The notes under the pieces were generated by a model that saw only the letters and a list, made by a program, of their open reading frames with translations, ran no database searches and was not told the origin of the DNA. From positions 759,623 to 797,190 of the forward strand of contig MU646340.1 of assembly GCA_026770585.1 (NCBI GenBank): 37,568 nt of DNA. Reading direction: 5' to 3'. Both the position numbers and the translations under genes were made by a program. This document shows positions 18,401 through 27,370 of the stretch, piece after piece. Position 1 is the stretch's first letter, and every line of letters begins with the position of its first letter. This DNA is from Baffinella frigidus (lineage: Eukaryota > Cryptophyceae > Cryptomonadales > Baffinellaceae).

Positions 18401-21400
18401 ACGCGAGTGCAGCGCCGCATGTCGCCAGCACGAGCGTCGAGCGGAGCATCATCACAGCCATAGGGGGACTTGGATGCTGGAACAAAGTCTTCTATGGGCT
18501 GACCGGACTATTCTAAAGTTGCCATTCTGGTTTCGTCGTACAAATTCGTCAACTTTGGAGCCAAAAGGAGCTCGGTTTTACACCGAGCTCTCACCTCCAG
18601 CCCTGCGAGGCGGACCAAATTGGTGATTATTTGGAGCCATTCCCCTGGGTGCAACATTCGTTTTCGAAGGTGCTGCCCTTGAAATTGGCGCATGCTCCAG
18701 CCGCGATTTGGTCCGCCCCGGAAACTGGTGGCATCTTTTCGGCATTCTTACGGGACGTCGGGACGCGCTCGGTGAAAAATGGCGGAGGGCGCTCTCGCGC
18801 GCAAAGCCACGCTTATCATCGACAACCACGACAGCTACACCCACAATCTCTTCCAGCTTTGCTGGACCGACCGTCAATGCCAAACCCCAAGCACCAAACA
18901 ATAAAACCTACACCTGTACCCTATACTTTCATCCCTAATCCCCACAACTCCACCATCATCCCTCATCCCTCAACGCGTGTCCGCACCAGGGGGGCAACGC
19001 GCTGGCGGTGGACTGCCTGGGGGTGGAGAACATCGCGCGCGCCGCGATTGCCGCCAAGGTCCCGCGCCTCGCGGTACGTGCCTTCCGCGCGCCTCCCCGC
19101 CACCCCGCCAGAGAGATGGGTCCCGCCAGGACGCCACGTGCCTCCCCGCGCGGCACCACGCCCACCACGCCACTTATGCACACGTGTAGACTTTATTCGA
19201 AGGAGGAGCCCCGCCGCGCGCGCGTGCGCTCTGCGGGGACCACCGACTGCTCCAGGCGGGGCGCGACACGCTCTCTCGCTCGATCTCTATACCTCGCGCG
19301 CGAGGGCGGCGTGCATCGCGCATGCCACATGGTGTGGCTAGTGTGGGTAGGAGGGTAGGATGTAGCATGTGCCACTGCGCGGTCCCGCTCCCCGAGACAC
19401 CTTAACCCTCCTCCGGAAATGATGCGGGATCGAGGGCGCCCTAAATCAGGGGCGCAATTGAATCCCTAGATCGAGAGCGCAATCGAACTCGGCATGGTGG
19501 GGTGCTGCTCGCGACGGGCGGCGCGGCGAAGCCTACTTTCCCAGCACGTCAGCTTCACAATAGTCGGTCTAGCCGAGTGAGGCAGAGCTGCGCATCTTCT
19601 CGCCGTATGGTGTCTCGGTGTGTCCCGTGGATAACCCCCCAGTCAAGAGGGACCGCGCTTGCGCCTGACAGGAGGGTCATGGCACTCTAACCTAAGACCG
19701 TCATCCCCAAACCCGAAACCCTACCCTGAAACAAACCCTAAAGGGAAGTGGGGGGCGCAGGTGGTGTCATCGGTGGGGGTGACGCGTGCCGACTCCCTGG
19801 CCTTCAAGTTCACCAACATCTTCGGGAACGTGATGGACTACAAGGAGCAGGGCGAGGAGCGTCTTCGCGCCATCTACGCTGGACAGGTCCGTGCCATGCG
19901 TCTCCTCCCCCTCTCGTGCCCCTCCTGCCTATCAGGTCACCAGGTCAGTAGATCAGCCAACCTGGAAGGTTGGCTCCTTTCATCAGAGAGAGACAAGCCA
20001 GGCTCCGTTCCTTGTGGCTGCTGCTCTGCGAAGAGCTCCCTATGGCGCCCTTCGGGTGTCAGGTTATGATGCCTCGCGCCACCACCCTTCCGTGCGCCAT
20101 CACCCTTCTTGCTCGCAAGAGTCTAACACCCCGCGTGCGCAACATTGCTGCGTGTGTCTAAACATGCGCTCGAGGAAAGGGAAGGGGGGGCGCCTCTCTC
20201 TCCGTGGTGGGGAATCGTTAGCTAGAGGCAAGTGAAGGCACGGCACCTCACTCTCACGCTCCTCCAGGACGGGCTTTCATACACGGTGGTGCGGCCGGGA
20301 GGACTCTCCAACGGCAAGGGCGTCGGCATCACCAACCTCCAGATCTCCCAGGCTTCTCCCCTCCCCACCTCCCCTCTCTTTCGCCCTCTATTTTTTCCTC
20401 TCATTCTCCCCACGTGCCATGCGTGGCATCGAGGCGTCTCCGTCTCTCTGATGCATCCTGTCTGCCCTCTCTGAGGCATCCTGGCTGGTCCCCTGACGCC
20501 GGGTGATCTGAGGAGCGTGCCTCTACTGGCAGGGCGACACGTCTTACACGGAGGTCGACCGTGTCGACGTTGCTGAGGTCCGTGCCTACCCGCATTCCTC
20601 TTTCGAGACCCTGCACACCGCCGCGGGCCTCCTGCGTCGACGCGTGTGTTCCGCGCACGGACACCACCGTTCAACGTTCCCGTGTGGTGGCATCACACGC
20701 GAGATATGTGCAGCATGTATTCCCAGGCAAGGAGGCTTTGTTGGGCCAGGGGATGGAGAGGGGGGAGAGGGGACGCACGGCAGTTAACCCTGAAATCTAA
20801 AACCTAAACCCTAAAACAGGTGACGGTGGCCTCGCTCTTCTTCTCGGCCGCCGCCGGCACCACCTTCGAGGTCCCCCACCTATGCCTCACTCGGGTTCAC
20901 CGACTATTCTCGACCTGACATGCTGGGTGCGTGGTACAAATCCGTCAACTTCGGAGCGGGAAAGAGCCCGGGCTCACCAAAATGGTGAGCCGAAATAGAG
21001 TGAGACAGGGGTGGGTGACAGCAGGCTCGTCGCGCCTCGTTGCTAGCTGCCGGAACAGCCCCGGGAGATGGGCCCGCCTTGCGTTGCCGGGCGCGTCTCG
21101 CGCGCCAATGCAAGAAGCTTCTGCTGCTGCTGCCTTTGCTGCACGCGACGCTGGTAGAAACACGATTTACAATCGTACCACTTTTCAGGAAAAACAGGGA
21201 CGCTTTCTACAATCTAGTTCGTGGGGTTTAAAGTCTACTGTTGTCATGCGTGTCCCAGAGTCGCGCCCAATTAAGTGCATCGCTAGCGGAGCCTGGTTGC
21301 AGGAGGCTGTCTATCAGGTGGGAAAGCACGGTTTTATTGATTACGAAACACGAGCGTGGAAAGCTGAGGAGGTGTGCAGAGAGAGACGTTCGGGCAAGAA

Positions 21401-22596
21401 GGCCGCATTGCTGAGAAGCGTAGGTGGTACGTGCCGCTACGTATACCGGGTAGGTGCCACCTACCGCTCGCGGACCTGCCAGCGCCCACACAGTGATGCT
21501 TGAATACTGCCCCTGTCCGAAAGGGGCCCTCGCACGTCAGCGCCACCCGGTGTGGGGAGGCCGCAGTCTGGTCGCCGTGTGGTACTCACACGCCGCGGCT
21601 GCAACACGAACAGGTGTACCAGCGGAGCGGAGTGAAGCCGATCCAGGACGATCTGAAGAAGACCATGTACGCGGTCAGCGGGGCACACACCACGGATGCG
21701 CCCGCCAAGGTCACCACACGTCCCCGCGATTTTTTTCGATGGCGTCTAATGGCGACGTCGTGTGTTGTTGCCAAAAGGCGAAGCCGAGTGAACGAAATGT
21801 TCCATGGATGGATGGAGCGTTTTCATGAGAGGTTCGTGCACCTGCGCTTCGCACCTCTCTGGGCGAGAGATGGCGGCTGCTCTGCTGCAAACCCACCTAA
21901 CTCACCAGCCACTGACTCACACAACGACGCCCCCGGGCCTTGAGAGCTGCGAGAGTTTGTTTGGTGCGGGCTTCGCGGTACTAGGGCCTACCGTAGTCCA
22001 ATGGCATCTGGTAAGTGTCTTGGGATCGAGGAGTTTCTCGACGAGTGCATGGCGGTATTGCTGCCGCGTGACCAGCACCACGTGGTGTGTGTGTCACGCA
22101 GGAATATGGGAGAGTGCAGGGTGAGAGGGTGGATGTGAGGAGGAATACGGGATGTTGCTAGGCGAAGAGGGTTGGGGTAAGCAGAAATCCGGGAGGTTGA
22201 AAGGGTTGGGGGTGGTTGGGGTGGCAGGCATCGGACGCGGTGCTGTCGGAGGCCTCGCTGCCTGCCTATTCCGCTTTCTTCGCGGGCCTCAAGAAGGACT
22301 CTGACTTCGCTGGTCTGCCCCCAGAACCCCCATCCTTCAATAACAACGTTTTCCGAAGAATAGGCGTTTCTTCCTTCAACTGGAGGCACGCGTCCGTGAT
22401 CTCTGCTGGGTTACACCGGTGCATAGTTGATGAGCTGACCAGTAGAAGAGGGCAGCTTGGCAGTGAGCTGGCCGCGTGCGTGAGGCCCGGTTCGTTTGTA
22501 GCACCCCGTGAAGTCTCGTGTGTATCCTGGTCGGTCTTGAGGCTGGACTCCTGCGAAGAGAGATCTCTGGACACTCCTGAGAACAGAGCTTGCTGA
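15426..22596 (+). CDS. Plastid-targeted NAD(P)-binding protein, atypical SDR (NmrA-like)
   Basis: Probable exons: 15426-15726, 16845-16996, about 17385-17501, 18990-19073, 19761-19886, 20268-20351, 20533-20577, 20820-20870, 21614-21709 and 22228 to at most 22596. Nearly all join in phase; the start of exon 3 is unresolved. Residues 1-21 are a signal peptide ending ALAF-MAP. A transit region follows, then an RR-hydrophobic-AxA segment (53-85) resembling a thylakoid Tat signal. Exons 1 and 2 join to give VVIGSAGKTGKECVKRL, the GxxGxxG dinucleotide loop. Later landmarks are AVIFTSSASSK, VDCLGVENIARAA, VVSSVGVTR, YTVVRPGGL and DRVDVAE, the order of atypical SDRs that lack YxxxK. Substrate is unknown. 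The C-terminus after PPEPPSFNN may be spliced. Intron 6 starts with GC. Confidence 0.85.
15931..16120. repeat. Telomere-like tract inside inverted-repeat left arm
   Basis: Degenerate CCCTGAA/CCCTAAA units, C-rich on +, in SDR intron 1. The matching tract in the right arm (about 17945-18140) is G-rich on +, as expected for an inverted copy. Confidence 0.8.
16263..16401. repeat. Inverted-repeat element, 139 bp, 22-bp perfect ends
   Basis: The first 20 bases of the left arm (16263-16284) are CATATGAAAACGGTTTTGAT. It is exactly complementary over 22 bp to 16380-16401. The interior is A+T-rich and unique. It lies in SDR intron 1 and could be a small MITE or a structured intronic element. Confidence 0.8.
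16519..16611. repeat. Perfect 29-bp hairpin with 35-base loop
   Basis: Arms 16519-16547 (GGATAAGGTAAAGCAACCTC, then GTGCCTGAC) and 16583-16611 are exact reverse complements. The loop carries a partial third copy (GAGGTTAAAGTAACCTCGTG). It is inside SDR intron 1 on the sense strand. The geometry resembles a small-RNA precursor or a foldback element; no evidence of expression can be seen. Confidence 0.85.
17602..18868. repeat. Right arm of the inverted duplication, inside an SDR intron
   Basis: Reverse complement of the left arm (14993-16207), with an additional degenerate promoter fragment at 17697-17862. It contains, on the minus strand, a copy of SDR exon 1 (18485 to about 18185) with the reading frame and donor kept. 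On the plus strand it contains the first 30 codons of ADCS (from 18779). Similarity stops at about 18868, four bases after the CTTTGCTGG of the ADCS coding sequence. It lies between SDR exons 3 and 4. Confidence 0.9.
18185..18485 (-). pseudogene. Inverted copy of SDR exon 1 (orphan first exon)
   Basis: Encodes the same leader as 15426-15726 with minor changes: S to T in SLLAKTLLAG and loss of one Ala. The GCAGCG|GTGCGC splice donor is retained. No minus-strand partner exon follows, and the frame runs into telomere-like DNA and stops at about 18093. It would be antisense to SDR pre-mRNA if transcribed from its own copied promoter. Confidence 0.75.
18779..18904 (+). pseudogene. Truncated inverted copy of the ADCS 5' end
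   Basis: An ATG followed by about 30 codons identical to the ADCS N-terminus except Asn to His (IIDNHDSYTHNLFQLCWT). Unrelated sequence follows, with a stop after 41 codons. It lacks all catalytic residues of the amidotransferase. It is a by-product of the inverted duplication. Confidence 0.85.
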
Positions 22597-22810
22597 ATAC
22601 TGATCGGGATGTCCTGTGGTGTGCAGTGACCAACGGGTACAAGGCGCAGAAGCCCGTGGCGTAATGAGTAAATGAAAATGCAGGAGCATCCAGCTATTCT
22701 GCTGTGATCAAGTGTCAACGCACGCGTGCTCGCGATTGTGCGGACAAGAGCCACTCAGCAACGTGCAATCTACGTACATGTATTCTTGGTGTGCGAGAGC
22801 AAGAAGCTGC

Positions 22811-24846
22811 TCAGCCCTCTTCAAACACCCAGCCCTGGGCCTGTGGGGTGTCCACCCCATGCCCTGCCCCGCGTTTCGCCGTGAACATCGCAGCCTCCTC
22901 TCTTGCAATCTCGAGATCGTCGCCGGGCGTGTACTGCATTCCCGCCGCGACTCGCTTCTTGTCTCCCCCCGGAACGAACCTGCGCGACACCCAGTCGTCA
23001 CCGCAAGATTGCTGGAAAGCGAGCAGCACCCAACATCGCTGACCTTCACGTTTGGGCCACGACAATTTCGCGTTTTCACAAGGTAGGTGTGAGGAGTGCG
23101 TGCGGCCGCATTTCCAGGAGGAGTGGGGGGAGTACTTGGGGCCGGTGACGCGTTGAGTGGAGATGGTGATGACGGGCGCCGAGCCGATTCCTTGCCGCTC
23201 CAGGATCTTGCCTGTCCGTCAGCCATGCCCGTGAGGGTGCCGTTACAGGGGTTTCTCGCTCATAAGAAAGCGCCCCCCCACCCCGAGAACCACCGTAGGG
23301 CCCTAGGCATAGGCCTGATGTAGGGTCCTGGGGGGGCGCGGTTTATTATGAGCGAGGTACCCCTGTACCCCCCCCCTGCCTCCTCCCATCTCTACGCCTG
23401 GCTCGTGCGCGGTCGTGCGCGATATAAATATGTCTTTTTCGCAGTGAGCCATGCCCGTGAGGCAGCAAGACTGAAGACTGGCACGCGGGACAGAGGGGGG
23501 GTGGGGAGGCAGGCAGAGACAGATAGGCAGAGAGCAGGCGTGGGCGGATGGGAGGATACGGTGCGAATGCAGAGAGTGCAGCCAGTCGGTCAAAGCGATA
23601 TACGAAGAGGCCTCGTTTAAACGAAGCCTCCGAGGGTGAGAATACATGGTGAGGGGGCGCTGCCCAGTACCTGGGCGTAAGGCAGAGAACCAGAGGTCTC
23701 CCGTGTGCATCATCACGCAGCTCACCAGCTCCAGAGACGCGCCTGCCGCCTGCGACACACCCGCGCGATTGTCAGACACACCCGCGCGAGTGTTAGACAC
23801 ACCTGTGCGTGTGTAAGACACACCCGCGCGATTGTCAGACACACCCGCGTGAGTGTTAGACACACCTGTGTGAGTGTTGGACACACCCGCGCGAGTGTTG
23901 GACACACCCGCGCGAATGTTAGACACACCCACGCGATCGTCAAGAAGGCCAGCCTCGCCGCGGCAGGGTGAGGACATATTCGCGGCCCTGGGAGGCACAC
24001 CAGAACACGCACGCCAAGGGTGCTACTGCGGGTACCTCGCTCATAAGGAGCACCCCCCAACCCCCCCAGAACCACCGTAGGGTTATACAGGTATAGGTGT
24101 ACTGTAGGGTCCTAGGGGGGTGCGCCTCCTTATGAGCGAGGTACCCCGCAAGGCCGGGTGCGTTCCTTTGAGATTCCAGGCCCAGAAATGCTCTACCCAG
24201 GAGGGAGTGGACGCGCGAATAGGCAGTCCTGGATTGGAGGTCGGGAGCGTCGGGGCTGGTGCATGCCGATGGGGCACAGCGCGGGGCAAGGTCACGTGAC
24301 TCGAGGGTGGCACTTGCCTGGGAGATGGCGTGGAAGGCTGAGACGCAGTTGTTGCGCATCTCGCAGCCCCGCATCACCACCAATGCGTCGTCGTCGATGC
24401 CTGCCACCAAACAACAAAACACTCTGCTCATTCATCGTGTGTAGTCTGAAAGTTGGAGGCCTGAGGGGGTGGAACGCGAGGTTGGCGGGAAGATGTAAGA
24501 TGAAAGATAAGTCTCGACGCGAGACGGTGGGGTATCTATCAATGTTGCTAAGCTGTAGAGCGCTCAGCGCGAAACGAAAGAACCTCGCTCGCCGCGTGCC
24601 AAGAAACGAAGGGGTGCGCACGGGACAACATGAGAACCCTAGAAACCGTCCTGGTAGCGCTTGCAATTTGGCAGGCCGACTCAAGACCCCACAAGGCGTG
24701 ATTGGGGTTGAGGGTTGAGGGTAGAGGGTTGAGGGTTGAGGGTTGCGGGTTGAGGGTTGGGGGTTGAGGGTTGAGGGTTGGGGGTTGAGGGTTGCGTGGT
24801 GAGAGTTGGGGGTTGAGTGGTAAGGGTTGAGGGTTGAGGGTTGGGT

Positions 24847-24880
<34 letters not shown>

Positions 24881-27362
24881 GGTAGAGGGTTGGGGTTTCA
24901 GGGTCGAGGGTTGAGGGTTTCGGGGCAGACCGACGCCGCGGTCCGTGGTGTGAACCAGGCACGAGTCGAGCAGAACCTCCGCTTCATGATAGGCCCTCAC
25001 GGCGTAGAGCGCGCAGTTCCTGAGCGTCGCGTTGAAGGCCACAACCGTGCCTCGCTCCATGACATAGAGCGCCGAGGACGCCAGCCCAGTCCCCGCGTTC
25101 CCCAGCCCCCCCACCTGAGCACCCGCCCTCTCTATTCACCAACGGGGGCGCACTCGTCCTCAACAAACACGCATTCCTTGCAAGATCGGCAGTTGGCGAT
25201 GGGTGTGCGGTACAAATCCGTCGACTTTGGAGCGGGAAAGAGCCCGGGCCCGCCAAGTTCAGCAAAGCCCTGAACCACATCTTGGGGGTAGGAGTGCGCC
25301 ACGTGGGGCGTTTGGAGGATGACACACGGGCAGCAAGAACCCTACACCCTACAACCCACACCCTACACCCTACACCCTACACCCTACACCCTACACCCTA
25401 CACCCTACACCCTACACCCTACACCCTACACCCTACACACTTCACCCTACACCCTACACCCTAAACCCTACACCCTACACCAACCCTCGCGCGGAAGCGA
25501 TCGTGGGCAACGTAAGGCAATCGCAAGCCTGCAGCGGAGGGTGCAGACCTCGCTGGTGCGTAGATGGAGCTGGCCCGCGTGGGAGCAGATAATCCCCTGC
25601 CCCCCCGTGGTGAGCACCGAGCACGCCTCCAGCGTCCACGGCCCGCCCCAGATGGCCATACACGCGCGGCCGAGCGAGGAGGAGCGCGCGGCGGAGGAGA
25701 GGGTCTCGGTGTCGCGGTGCGCAAGGGACGGGAGCACGCAGTTGACGCTGCGTAGGTGCCCGCTGCTCCCCGGGAGCAGCCACCAGTGCCCTTGCACCCG
25801 CACTGGGTACGCTCCCCCCTCTGGCCGGATCTGGAGGGGGGGGGGAGGCTGCGTGTGAGAGGGATGTCGTTCGTGGAGAGGAGGGGGGGGCGGTGGATGA
25901 AGCGAAGGAGAGAGAAGGTTGGGAGAGGGGCTGTCAGGAGAGACCTCAGGGACACGGGCCGCACGGTTGGGAGAGGGGTGTTGAGGTGATGAGCTTTGAG
26001 GGAGAGACCTGAAGCTCCTGCCAAGCCTCGACGCGGAACTCGAAGGGGATGAGCTTCTGTTCGCCGGCGTGGAGAAGCAGCTGGGTGCGCGAGCGGTACC
26101 CGCCGCTCGCCGCCGCCGAGTTGATGTTGGACACGTCTTCCGGGACACGCACCACCTGCGCGCGAGATCAATCAACATGCCCACCCCCCGCGCTACGCGA
26201 CCGGCATCACGCCTGGCGCTCGGTTGCCTCGATGACAGGCACCAAGGGAGCGAGCGCGGTTCGTCGAATCAGGGGGAGGTCCGAGGAGGGGGNNNNNNNN
26301 NNNNNNNNNNNNNNNNNNNNNNNNNNNNNNNNNNNNNNNNNNNNNNNNNNNNNNNNNNNNNNNNNNNNNNNNNNNNNNNNNNNNNNNNNNNNNNNNNNNN
26401 NNNNNNNNNNNNNNNNNNNNNNNNNNNNNNNNNNNNNNNNNNNNNNNNNNNNGGGGGGGGGGGGGGGGGGCGTGCCTCCCGGAGACGGGGCGTGAGGCTG
26501 GCGCCGAAGACGTCGCTGGCGTTGGCGAGGAGCTGCGCGACGTGCGGGCAGCCTCCGCTACTGCTCACGGCGGGACCCGTCTCAGGAGCCTTTCTGAAAA
26601 GAGAGGGAGAAAGAGAGAAGCCTTTGCTGCAACGCTGCGGCTAGCGCTGGGCGAGCGGGTGTCCTTCCTGGCACACATAGTGTTCGATAGTTGCCAGTCG
26701 CCTGCTCCGGGATATTTCGCACGGGGAGCGGAGGCAGGGTCGGACCTCCAGCGCAGGTGCTGCAGCAGGGGGTCGTCGGACCGCGCCCATGAATTCAGCG
26801 TCAGCCCGCAGCCGAAGCATACGCACCGGTCTGGGCAAGAGGGGATGGGGCTTGAATAGAAGCCCGCGGCGGCGAGCTTGTCGGGAGTCAGGGGGAACGT
26901 CTGTTGTAAGGGGAACGGCTCCTTGAACGTTGCGATCCGCGCAGATTCGTCCTCCATTGATCGAGATGCGGAGGCGCCTGCGTTGTCTGCGTTCCGCCTT
27001 ACCCCTCCAGCTCCAGCCGCTTGCTCCCCGCCGCCACCCCGCAGGCACCGAATTCTGCAAGAAAAGCGTTTGGAAAGAGCCGCTCTCTGGCACGCGGCCC
27101 CGCCGGAGCAGCAGGACAGGGCTCCCCCCAGCGCTGGTCCCCCTGGGACCGCGTTGGCCGGGAGGCGCACCACGGGCATTGCAGGGGAGGCGGCTAGAAT
27201 CAGCACCGCCGTCCACAGCAGTTGCGTAGCACCGCTGCTTCCACGCGTTCTGATCCCCGTCGTCAGGGGTGGGTGGGGAGCGTGCGATCGCTGGAAATCG
27301 TCGACAGTGAACGCGATGCCGAGGTCGAGCGTTCGGGGCTTGGGCCGTCGGTTAGCAACCAT
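22811..27362 (-). CDS. LRGG / BIR-domain / right-handed beta-helix protein
   Basis: Predicted exons: 27362-26746, 26557 into the assembly gap, 26155-26009, 25830-25549, 25114-24931, 24400-24318, 23749-23671 and 23211-22811. Residues 45-62 are a hydrophobic, signal-like segment and 107-110 are LRGG. Residues 142-209 form a BIR zinc domain: R-IATF, LAAAGFYS, then Cys182-x2-Cys185-x16-His202-x6-Cys209. The last Cys comes from exon 2 (SGGCPHVAQLLA) after a phase-2 intron. Exons 3-7 encode beta-helix coils (for example ALYVMERGTVVAFNATLRNC and DDALVVMRGCEMRNNCV). The C-terminal exon is charged; its middle may hide an intron. BIR domains bind proteins; the usual IAP context is absent. Intron 6 starts with GC (AG|GCAAGT). 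The start codon is uncertain. Confidence 0.75.
23244..23367. mobile_element. Palindromic MITE, copy 4
   Basis: Opens TACAGGGGTTTCTCGCTCAT and closes TTATTATGAGCGAGGTACCC-CTGTA. Its central segment has GTAGGGCCCTAGGCATAGGC. It lies in the last intron of the BIR/beta-helix gene. Confidence 0.85.
23752..23943. repeat. 21-bp minisatellite, about nine units
   Basis: Units of ACACACCCGCGCGAGTGTTA plus one G, with a few substitutions and a constant 21-bp period. All three frames on the minus strand stay largely open because the period is a multiple of three. It is at the 3' end of BIR-gene intron 6. The last unit (GGGTGTGTCGCAG on the minus strand) supplies the splice acceptor of the exon at 23749. 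Confidence 0.9.
24024..24150. mobile_element. Palindromic MITE, copy 5 (diverged ends)
   Basis: Ends TACTGCGGGTACCTCGCTCA and TATGAGCGAGGTACCCCGCA; the centre is recognisably the same. The compensating change at both ends (GCGGG/CCCGC) keeps the palindrome. It lies in intron 6 of the BIR/beta-helix gene. Confidence 0.85.
24709..24925. repeat. Telomere-variant array (TTGAGGG on +)
   Basis: About 30 heptamers, mostly TTGAGGG with TTGGGGG, TTGCGGG and TAGAGGG versions. On the transcribed (minus) sense it reads CCCTCAA. It begins within a few bases of the donor at 24930, in intron 5 of the BIR gene. Confidence 0.9.
25339..25487. repeat. Telomere-variant array (CCCTACA on +)
   Basis: About 20 nearly uniform CCCTACA units. 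The sense strand of the host gene reads TGTAGGG, the opposite strand bias to the array in the next intron. It is in intron 4 of the BIR gene. Confidence 0.92.
26293..26452. other. Assembly gap of 160 N flanked by G runs
   Basis: The gap is bounded by GAGGAGGGGG on the left and a run of 18 G on the right. The homopolymer probably stalled sequencing. It falls at the end of exon 2 of the BIR gene, so the donor and possibly some coding sequence are missing. Confidence 0.95.
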
Positions 27363-27370
27363 GAGTCACG

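Noticed and set aside
18054-18626. 190-codon plus-strand frame
   Set aside because: It is the antisense of the copied SDR exon 1 plus promoter; the same peptide arises at 15575-15261 minus.
23705-23971. Coding heptapeptide repeat (RHTRASV-type)
   Set aside because: Openness follows from a 21-bp period; it is best explained as intronic minisatellite before an acceptor.
24548-24962. Proline/asparagine-rich repeat protein (LNPQPST-type)
   Set aside because: It is a translation of TTGAGGG telomere-like repeats in an intron.
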